Source: an uncultured Oscillospiraceae bacterium (GTDB lineage Bacteria; Bacillota; Clostridia; Oscillospirales; Oscillospiraceae). Taken from it: a stretch of 5,031 nucleotides of DNA. The notes under the pieces were generated by a model. That model was not told the origin of the DNA and made no database searches. It saw only the letters and a list, made by a program, of their open reading frames with translations. Location: NCBI GenBank assembly GCA_934591815.1, contig CAKTPV010000050.1:1-5031 (forward strand), given 5' to 3'. The position numbers and the translations under genes are program-made. Below, in pieces: positions 1 to 5,031 of this stretch; position 1 is the first letter of the stretch, and each line of letters begins with the position of its first letter.

Positions 1-204
1 GTGACCAGCGAGAGCCAGAACCTGATGAACTGGGTGCTGGGCTACATCTACGGCGACGGCGAGACCGCCCCCTTCGCCCACGCGGTATACATCTTCAACC
101 GTCTGGTGGACGTGGACGCCATTACCTCCGTGTCCTTCGATGGCCGCTGGTTCGACTTCACCGCCGAGCAGCACATCCCCGTGCAGCTGACCTATCTGCC
201 CTGA
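1..204 (+). CDS. C-terminal end of an unrecognised protein (partial)
   Basis: An open frame runs from the left edge to a TGA at 202-204, giving 67 residues. The GTG at the first base is probably an internal valine codon: no upstream sequence is available to show a ribosome binding site, and the residues read like the end of a larger protein. The fragment has an amphipathic start (QNLMNWVLGYIYGDG) and then alternating hydrophobic stretches rich in aromatic residues (SVSFDGRWFDFTA, then VQLTYLP at the end), which suggests a terminal beta-rich fold. No signal peptide, membrane segment or catalytic motif can be seen. Codon use is GC-rich and matches the rest of the window, which supports real coding. 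It lies convergent to the minus-strand operon and is followed 40 bases later by a strong terminator, so it is the last gene of its own transcript. I do not recognise the family and assign no function. Confidence 0.7.
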   Translation: MTSESQNLMNWVLGYIYGDGETAPFAHAVYIFNRLVDVDAITSVSFDGRWFDFTAEQHIPVQLTYLP

Positions 205-244
205 CCGGCGCAGTTTTCTGCCAAGGAGGCGGCTTTGAACAGCC

Positions 245-283
245 AGAAGCGGAGCGGCTTTTGCCGCTCCGCTTCTCTTTTTT
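245..283 (+). terminator. Rho-independent terminator
   Basis: A perfect 14-base-pair inverted repeat (245-258 pairing with 263-276) encloses a TTTT loop. It is followed by one C and six T residues (278-283) on the plus strand, so it is oriented to end the rightward transcript 40 bases after the stop at 204. Read on the minus strand the same hairpin has no U tract after it (it continues GGCTGTTC), so it is a poor classical terminator for the leftward operon ending at 369. The very stable stem might still slow or protect the 3' end of that transcript. No other terminator-like hairpin is obvious between 284 and 368. Confidence 0.93.
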
Positions 284-368
284 CGATGGAAAGATTGTGC
301 GCCCCCGCGCTCTCCCGTGGCTCGACAGTCTTATCAGCCGCAGGAGGCTCGGGCGTTTGCTCGGTTTG

Positions 369-1400
369 TCAGTGCTGCATCATATTTGCGGCGAACTGCG
401 CCGCTTCCTCCGCGATATGGGGCAGCTTTACCAGACTGCCCCGCTCGTTGGCGGTCTCCAGCAGGCAGAAGTGGGGCGGCAAAAAGAAGGACTTGTTCAT
501 GTTCAGGGAGGAGATCAGCTGCCGTGCCAGCAGGTCGCCGCCGGAGTAGCCGGACACCACCAGCCCGAACAGCCGCTTATCATAGAACCGGCTTTGCCGG
601 AACAGCGCCGTCAGCCGGTTGACGCAGGCGGTCAGGTTTGCCGCCAGCGCGTCGTTGTAGTTGGCGCACAGCATCACCAGCGCGTCGCAGCGGCGGATGG
701 CGGGATAGACCTCCTCCACCATGGGGCCGCCGTAGAAGCAGCCGCCCTGCTCCCCAAAGTGGAGACAGGCGGTGTAGCTGCACCCGTTGCAGTCCGCCAT
801 GGTGCCGTTGCGCAGGCAGATCTCCTCCACCTCCACCGTGTCCGGCAGGGCGCTTTTCACCAGCTCCCACAGCGCCAGCGTGTTGGAGGTGCTGCGCTGG
901 GAGGCGTGGAGCGCCAGAATGCGCCGGATGGGGGCGGGCTTCTCCCAGCCCTCCAATCGCCCGATCAGCTCGGCCACGGCGGTATGGAAGGCGGTGACCT
1001 CGTCGGTGCCGCCGATCTGCGCCTGGGTGCGGAAATTCCGCAGGGAGCCGGTGGCCTCCACCAGCGGGCGGCCGATAAAGGCGCAGCCGGACTGGTTGGC
1101 GGCGAACACCATGTCCCGCGCCACATCCTTGGTGTAGAACTCGCCCACACCGGTGACCACCAGCCCCGCCACACAGCCGCGGAGCAGCGTCAGGCTCCGG
1201 CGCAGGCGGGAGAGCATCCGGTAGTAGGACTCGTTGCAGCCGCCCTCGTCCAGCGCCACGGCGAACAGCAGCCGCCGTCCCGCCAGCTCCTCCAGCCCGT
1301 CATCCGGGTCGCGGAAGGTGCTGCCCGCCGGCAGCAGCGGCGTCAGCAGCTGGCGCAGCGGCGCACTGTGGCCGTTTTCCGGCAGAAGTACCGTCAGCAT
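369..1400 (-). CDS. Flavodoxin-fold NAD(P)H-dependent oxidoreductase / iron-sulfur flavoprotein-like protein
   Basis: This encodes 343 residues from the ATG at 1398-1400. That start has a GAGGAGG site 8 bases upstream; an in-frame TTG at 1419-1421 would overlap the previous gene and lacks a good site. The C-terminal half (about residues 157-343) fits the NADPH-dependent FMN reductase/flavodoxin fold: strand RRILALHAS, then a phosphate-binding-type loop SQRSTSNT (168-175), then a cysteine cluster C204-x2-C207-x4-C212-x8-C221, then strand DALVMLCANYND and helix NLTACVNRL. The cysteines recall iron-sulfur flavoproteins, though the spacing differs from the classical compact pattern. The N-terminal half (1-155) also looks flavodoxin-like but degenerate (strand GLVVTGVGEFY, then GCAFIGRPLVEATGSL), with no evident FMN loop. 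No signal peptide is seen, so it is probably cytoplasmic. It is the last gene of the operon. The fold is fairly sure; electron donor, acceptor and cluster content are unknown. Confidence 0.85.
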   Translation of the reverse strand: MLTVLLPENGHSAPLRQLLTPLLPAGSTFRDPDDGLEELAGRRLLFAVALDEGGCNESYYRMLSRLRRSLTLLRGCVAGLVVTGVGEFYTKDVARDMVFAANQSGCAFIGRPLVEATGSLRNFRTQAQIGGTDEVTAFHTAVAELIGRLEGWEKPAPIRRILALHASQRSTSNTLALWELVKSALPDTVEVEEICLRNGTMADCNGCSYTACLHFGEQGGCFYGGPMVEEVYPAIRRCDALVMLCANYNDALAANLTACVNRLTALFRQSRFYDKRLFGLVVSGYSGGDLLARQLISSLNMNKSFFLPPHFCLLETANERGSLVKLPHIAEEAAQFAANMMQH

Positions 1401-1406
1401 GGCGCA

Positions 1407-1415
1407 TCCCTCCTC
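1407..1415 (-). promoter_or_regulatory. Ribosome binding site that fixes the start of the flavoprotein gene
   Basis: On the minus strand this reads GAGGAGGGA, a near-perfect Shine-Dalgarno site. It overlaps the TGA stop of the upstream dehydrogenase-like gene (TGAGGAGG) and lies 8 bases before the ATG at 1400. It selects that ATG over the TTG at 1421, and the overlap with the stop codon suggests translational coupling between the two genes. Confidence 0.85.
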
Positions 1416-2382
1416 AGTCAATGGCGCGCAGCCGCGCCGCCGTCGTGCCGAGGCGCTCTTGCAGGGCGGCCGGCAGCATCAGCCGCTCCACCTCGATGCC
1501 TGACGGCGTCAGGCGCTGGCGGCAGCCCATGAAAATGCCGTCCATGTATACGGAGGCGTAGTGCCACTGTCCCCGCAGCAGCGCCAGCAGCGTCAGCGCA
1601 CCGGAGCTGAGAGCCGGGGCCACATAGGGCTTATAGCCCAGCTTTCGCATTTCCAGATTGGCGTGGGCCACCTTATCCGTCAGCTCCCGGGACAGGGCGT
1701 CATCGTAGTGCTCGATGGAATTAGCCAGGACCAGATCCTCCCCGTGGGGGCCGAAGGCACGGCCCTCCGTGAGATAGCCTGCAAACCGCGCGTCCTTTCT
1801 GGCGAAGTACAGCGCCCGGGCGTGCATGACGCCGAGGCCGAAGCCCCGCACCTGACAGGGCCGCAGCCCTCCGCTGTCCGGTTTGCCGTTTTCGCCGCGA
1901 TCACTCTCTTGCAGCACGGCGCGGCACAGAGGATCCACCGGGTCGCTGACCACGCAGAAAAGGCCCTTGTAGCCCTTTTCCCGGGCCATACGGGCGTAGA
2001 CGGCGGCCAGCTCCCGGTTCAGCCCGTACTGCGCCATGCGTACATCGCCGCCGGTGACAGAGGTGTCCGGCACCATCCGGGAGGCGCAGAACAGAAACAC
2101 GTCCCCGTCAAATACCTGCTCCGGCTGGATGATGTCCACCGGCGGCATGGACGCGCCGTCCGGCGACTGGATCTGGTTCAGCTCAAACTCCCAGCGCTGT
2201 GCCGCGCCGGGACGCACATCGCAGATGCCGATGGACGAGATGACGTCGCCGCCCATGAGACGCAGTCCTGTGAGCAGGGTGCTGCCCACGTCGCCCAGCG
2301 CCAGCAGGGTGACGCGCACCTTCTCCGGCAGGTGCAGCACGCCGCCGGAGGCATTGTCAAAGCCAAGGGTAAACCCGTTCAT
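1414..2382 (-). CDS. Lactate/malate dehydrogenase-superfamily protein with altered active site
   Basis: This encodes 322 residues, near the usual 310-330 for LDH/MDH. The start ATG (2380-2382) has an AAGGAG site 7 bases upstream. The N-terminal Rossmann region shows VTLLALGDVGSTLL (24-37), with the dinucleotide loop G30-x-V-G33, and ICD55 at the end of the second strand, where an acidic residue favours NAD over NADP. R102 and R115 lie where LDH/MDH carry substrate-loop arginines. The catalytic-histidine motif is GPHGED (211-216, H213), equivalent to GxHGD. Two hallmarks differ: the NPVD-type motif reads SDPVD (Asn to D147), and the segment GFGLGVMHARAL (180-191) lacks the LDxxR Asp/Arg pair of LDH. 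The family assignment is good. Lactate or malate as substrate is not supported, so it may oxidise another hydroxy acid or be a non-classical NAD-binding protein. It is the middle gene of the operon, 18 bases after the large protein. Databases would probably call it 'lactate dehydrogenase'. Confidence 0.85.
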   Translation of the reverse strand: MNGFTLGFDNASGGVLHLPEKVRVTLLALGDVGSTLLTGLRLMGGDVISSIGICDVRPGAAQRWEFELNQIQSPDGASMPPVDIIQPEQVFDGDVFLFCASRMVPDTSVTGGDVRMAQYGLNRELAAVYARMAREKGYKGLFCVVSDPVDPLCRAVLQESDRGENGKPDSGGLRPCQVRGFGLGVMHARALYFARKDARFAGYLTEGRAFGPHGEDLVLANSIEHYDDALSRELTDKVAHANLEMRKLGYKPYVAPALSSGALTLLALLRGQWHYASVYMDGIFMGCRQRLTPSGIEVERLMLPAALQERLGTTAARLRAID

Positions 2383-2389
2383 ATCGTTT

Positions 2390-2395
2390 CTCCTT
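2390..2395 (-). promoter_or_regulatory. Ribosome binding site of the dehydrogenase-like gene
   Basis: On the minus strand this reads AAGGAG (within AAAGGAGAAA), 7 bases before the ATG at 2382. It sits inside the 18-base gap after the stop of the large multidomain gene at 2401, so no separate promoter fits here and the two genes are very probably co-transcribed. Confidence 0.85.
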
Positions 2396-2400
2396 TCCCG

Positions 2401-5031
2401 TCAGTCCGCCGGGCGCATCCGCTTCAAAAGCTCGATATCCCCCTCCAGACAGGCGGAGGCGGCGCGGCTCACGTCGTAGGTGATGCAGCCGCCCTTGTCG
2501 GGACACAGGGGCAGCACCACCGCCTCGCCCAGCCGGTTCAGCGTTAGATTGCGGGCGTAGAGGCTTCGGAACTCCGTCTCCAGCGCCAGCAGGATATCCC
2601 GTGCGTTTTCCAGACAGCACAGGCTCAGCTCCCACGCGGTGCGGCCGTCCATGGGGGAAAACTCCGGCGCGGCGTAGGGCAAAATGCGGTTCACAGACGG
2701 CTGAAGCCCGCCGGGGAGCCGCTCGGTGCGGCGGACGGTGTCGCCGCCGATAAAGGGATACAGTGTGGATTCCACAAACCGCATCCGCAGGTTGGGCAGG
2801 TAGTAGATGCCGTCCACCGGATAGCCCAGCTGCTCCATAAGATCCCGGCCTACGCCGGTGAGATAGCCCACCAGCACCTGATCCACCGGTGTGTGCGTCT
2901 CCTCCAGCAGCGGCGCCAGACGGCGGATGCGCTTGCCGTCGTGGAGCATATCGTCCACCAGGATCACCGGCCGGTCGAAGGCGCGGATGGTGCGTACCTG
3001 ATCGGCCAGCGGCGAGTAGTCGGGGTAGGCCTCAATGGAGTAGGCGCTGAGATCGGCGGCGTAGACCTTATCGGTACGCAGCGTCTTGGTGACGGTGTTG
3101 GGCACCGCCACGCCCCGCAGGATCTTGCCGTAGGGCACGCAGATATCGGGGCCGAGGACGCGGGGCGTGACGGGTACCGCCGGTACGCCGTTGCGCTGGG
3201 TGATGCGCTGGAGCAGCCGGTGGTAGATGACGCCGGCGGACAGACTCAGCACCAGCGAGCCGGGCTGGAGGCGGGTCAGCGCCGCCTGCAACCGCCGGTG
3301 GGCGGCGGCGACGGCGGCCACCACCTGGGGCGCTGTGTTCAGCGGCGCCTTGATGGCGGTGTCCACGTTGCGGCTGAGGACGATGGGGCGGCGCATATCC
3401 ACGCCCAGCACGTCATAGCCGTCCCGGTGCTGGATGGGCACAAAGCCCTGCAGCTGCATGAGCTGCCTGCCGTAGCCGGACACGGCGCCCTCCAGCGGAC
3501 AGTACAGCGCGTAGGTATACTCCCGGCTGAGGGCGGTGGTCAGCACCTCCGTCAGCAGCAGCTGGCCGAAATCCAGCTGCCGCTGACCCTTGGGGACGAA
3601 CAGGCCGCTGAGCAGCAGGGTACGGCCTCCGGCGTTCTGGCGGACGATGCCGCTGAGGGTCGGGTCATTCAGCCGCGCAAACAGGTGCTGGGAGTCCAGA
3701 CAGCGGTAGGACGCGGCGCCCAGCACCTCGCCGCTGACGCCGTCGCACAGCAGCATGAGCTCGTCGCCGCTGTCCGCCAGACGGCGGTACATGGCGGCGG
3801 CGGAGGCGGGGAAGATCCGCCGGAGCAGGGTGTCTGTCCGCTCCTCCGGGCCGGGGCAGGAGATGAAGGTCAGATCCTCCGTCCGCAGCACCGGCTTGTC
3901 CTGCGGCTCCCGCAGGTACAGACCCTGCCGGTAGATGAACTCCTGCGCCATGGGGTCGATGAGGTTGGACACGTCCCGGTTGGCGTCTACCGCCTCCCGG
4001 ATGCGGGTGGAGCTGATCTCCTCCAGCTGGGGCGGCAGCGTCAGTTCCACCACGTGGCCGGTGATGCAGCCGTAGTCCGCCGGCTCGGCGCCCGGCTCGG
4101 TGCGGCGGAAGATCACATGGTCAAAGGTGTGGATGGAGTCCGCTGTGGGCGTCTTGCGGTAGGAGGAGGCGTGGGCCACCACGTCGCTGCCCACCACGAT
4201 GGATACGCGCCGTCCCGGAAACGCCTGCCGCAGCCGGCGCAGGTTATCGGGATTGGCGATATTCACCGGGAAGTCCTCCGGGAAAAGGTGGACGTGGAAC
4301 TCGTTGGCCACGGACATGGCCGCGATACGGCGGCGGATGCGGGTGGGCTGTGTACGCTTGGACCAGGAGAATTCGTCGATGGCCAGCAGCACCTCGAAGC
4401 CCGCGTCCCGGATGGCGCGGACGATGCCCTTGTGGGACAGGGTGAAGGGGTCGAAGGTGCCGGGGAAGAACGCCACAGGCCGGGGCGCGCCGAAATCGAA
4501 GCCCTCCCGGAACAGCTGCTCTTCCGTCATGAAGCGGTAGAGCTTGCCCAGCATGGCGGCGCGATAGTAGAATGTCAGCCCGTCGTCCGGCTCCTCGTCG
4601 TAGGCGGCCAGCAGCTTGCGCTCCGTCAGCACAAAGGCGCGGCACTTCTCGTGGTCGCCCAGCTCCGCTGAGCCGAAGACCCGGCGGCCCAGCACATACA
4701 GGGCCTCCTGCCGCACGGCGTTGTCGATGCCGTACAGACCGCGCATCAGCATACCCAGCAGCCGCTGCCGGCGGCGGCGATAGGCGTCGTCCGTCTCCGG
4801 AAAGCGGGTGCGGTAGGCGTCATACGTCTCGTAGATGATGCCCACGGTGTCCAGCACGGAGGCGGCCACCCGGCTGTCGGAGGCGCTGAGGTTGACCCAC
4901 AGGTCGTCCAGCACCTCGTCCAGCTCGGCGGGGGGCAGCCACAGGGCAAAGCGGCCCAGATAGTCGGGGATATATTTGGTGAACTCCTGCTGTCCCAGCT
5001 CCAGACCGCGGCACAGCTCCACCGCCACCTC
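2401..5031 (-). CDS. Multidomain NadD-like nucleotidyltransferase / GNAT-like / phosphoribosyltransferase-like protein (N-terminus missing)
   Basis: This open frame of 876 codons runs off the right edge. The GTG at 5026-5028 is probably internal, since the frame continues past it; numbering below counts from it. Residues 1-180 are helical and HEAT-like (DNAVRQEALYVLGRRVFG). Residues 184-371 form a nucleotidyltransferase of the NadD/NMNAT type: GTFDPFTLSH (190-199), VVGSDVVAH (278-286), ISSTRIR (338-344), then a NadD-like ending EFIYRQGLY. Residues about 380-545 look GNAT-like (LLLSGLFVP, FGQLLLTEVL, LQGFVPI). Residues about 565-765 are type I phosphoribosyltransferase-like, with VILVDDMLHDGKR (688-700) resembling the PRPP-binding loop. 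A helical tail ends at 875. No signal peptide or membrane segment is visible, so it is probably cytoplasmic. Odd points are TxSH in place of TxGH and the unusual PRPP loop. It could make or salvage a pyridine-type or other nucleotide, but the substrate is unknown. Automated annotation would probably say 'cytidyltransferase' or 'nicotinate-nucleotide adenylyltransferase'. Its stop lies 18 bases before the next gene. Confidence 0.88.
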   Translation of the reverse strand, partial: EVAVELCRGLELGQQEFTKYIPDYLGRFALWLPPAELDEVLDDLWVNLSASDSRVAASVLDTVGIIYETYDAYRTRFPETDDAYRRRRQRLLGMLMRGLYGIDNAVRQEALYVLGRRVFGSAELGDHEKCRAFVLTERKLLAAYDEEPDDGLTFYYRAAMLGKLYRFMTEEQLFREGFDFGAPRPVAFFPGTFDPFTLSHKGIVRAIRDAGFEVLLAIDEFSWSKRTQPTRIRRRIAAMSVANEFHVHLFPEDFPVNIANPDNLRRLRQAFPGRRVSIVVGSDVVAHASSYRKTPTADSIHTFDHVIFRRTEPGAEPADYGCITGHVVELTLPPQLEEISSTRIREAVDANRDVSNLIDPMAQEFIYRQGLYLREPQDKPVLRTEDLTFISCPGPEERTDTLLRRIFPASAAAMYRRLADSGDELMLLCDGVSGEVLGAASYRCLDSQHLFARLNDPTLSGIVRQNAGGRTLLLSGLFVPKGQRQLDFGQLLLTEVLTTALSREYTYALYCPLEGAVSGYGRQLMQLQGFVPIQHRDGYDVLGVDMRRPIVLSRNVDTAIKAPLNTAPQVVAAVAAAHRRLQAALTRLQPGSLVLSLSAGVIYHRLLQRITQRNGVPAVPVTPRVLGPDICVPYGKILRGVAVPNTVTKTLRTDKVYAADLSAYSIEAYPDYSPLADQVRTIRAFDRPVILVDDMLHDGKRIRRLAPLLEETHTPVDQVLVGYLTGVGRDLMEQLGYPVDGIYYLPNLRMRFVESTLYPFIGGDTVRRTERLPGGLQPSVNRILPYAAPEFSPMDGRTAWELSLCCLENARDILLALETEFRSLYARNLTLNRLGEAVVLPLCPDKGGCITYDVSRAASACLEGDIELLKRMRPAD

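Noticed and set aside
235..549. A possible small plus-strand gene: TTG at 235 preceded by a perfect AAGGAGG at 223-229.
   Set aside because: The frame reads straight through the terminator hairpin at 245-283 and then antisense into the flavoprotein gene, and the residues look like shadow translation. The Shine-Dalgarno-like string has no credible gene after it; an attenuator leader is unlikely because no plus-strand gene follows.
1401..1421. An upstream TTG start for the flavoprotein gene (adding seven residues).
   Set aside because: It would overlap the end of the dehydrogenase gene and place GAGGAGG inside the coding region. The ATG at 1400 has ideal spacing to that site.
261..1532. A long plus-strand open frame (423 codons) opposite the flavoprotein gene.
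   Set aside because: Its composition is low in complexity (Q, R, A, G and H rich), as expected for the antisense of GC-rich coding DNA. The minus strand has clear family motifs and ribosome binding sites.
1807..1842. A glycoside hydrolase family 4-like reading of the GLGVMH segment in the LDH-like protein.
   Set aside because: The protein is about 100 residues shorter than family 4 enzymes, lacks their Cys-His metal motif, and keeps an LDH-type GPHGED motif.
1561..2547. A plus-strand open frame of 328 codons opposite the dehydrogenase-like gene.
   Set aside because: It spans the end of one well-supported minus-strand gene and the whole gap before the next, and has no recognisable motif or ribosome binding site. 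It is a shadow.
2893..4671. A plus-strand open frame of 592 codons opposite the large multidomain gene.
   Set aside because: It is a run of His-, Gln-, Gly- and Val-rich sequence typical of the reverse complement of GC-biased codons. The minus strand carries NadD-type and PRTase-type motifs at the same place.
5026..5028. GTG as the true start of the large multidomain protein.
   Set aside because: The frame is still open to the last base of the window and there is no room to see a ribosome binding site. The helical region looks already under way, so the gene is treated as cut by the edge.

Overview
The window looks like chromosomal DNA from a GC-rich member of the Firmicutes/Clostridia, possibly an Oscillospiraceae-type gut anaerobe. 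The reasons are strong Gram-positive-style Shine-Dalgarno sites (GAGGAGG, AAGGAG), a perfect-stem intrinsic terminator with a T run, codons ending mostly in G or C, and protein families (degenerate LDH-like enzymes, cysteine-bearing flavodoxin-fold proteins) of a type common in such anaerobes. The taxonomic call is inference. No mobile element, RNA gene, CRISPR array or phage module is visible.

Layout. Positions 1-204 (+) hold the last 67 codons of an unrecognised gene, followed by a strong rightward intrinsic terminator at 245-283. From 369 to the right edge, everything is a tightly packed leftward (minus strand) operon, read from high to low coordinates. First comes a very large multidomain protein (2401-5031, its N-terminus cut by the window edge) with a helical N-terminal region, a NadD-like nucleotidyltransferase domain, a GNAT-like region and a phosphoribosyltransferase-like domain. 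After an 18-base gap comes a lactate/malate dehydrogenase-superfamily protein (1414-2382). After a 13-base gap comes a flavodoxin-fold flavoprotein with four clustered cysteines (369-1400). The minus-strand operon and the plus-strand gene converge on the 164-base spacer 205-368.

How the genes may work together. The first protein joins the two chemistries used to build dinucleotide cofactors: a PRPP-type phosphoribosyl transfer and a NadD-type adenylyl transfer. The next two genes encode a nicotinamide-nucleotide-binding dehydrogenase fold and a flavin-binding redox fold. Co-transcription suggests one pathway linking nucleotide or cofactor synthesis, salvage or modification to redox chemistry. 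Several catalytic signatures are altered: the PRPP loop, the NadD TxGH motif, and the LDH Asp/Arg and Asn positions. The real substrates therefore cannot be read from homology. The operon is the most interesting object in the window; its function is unknown to me.
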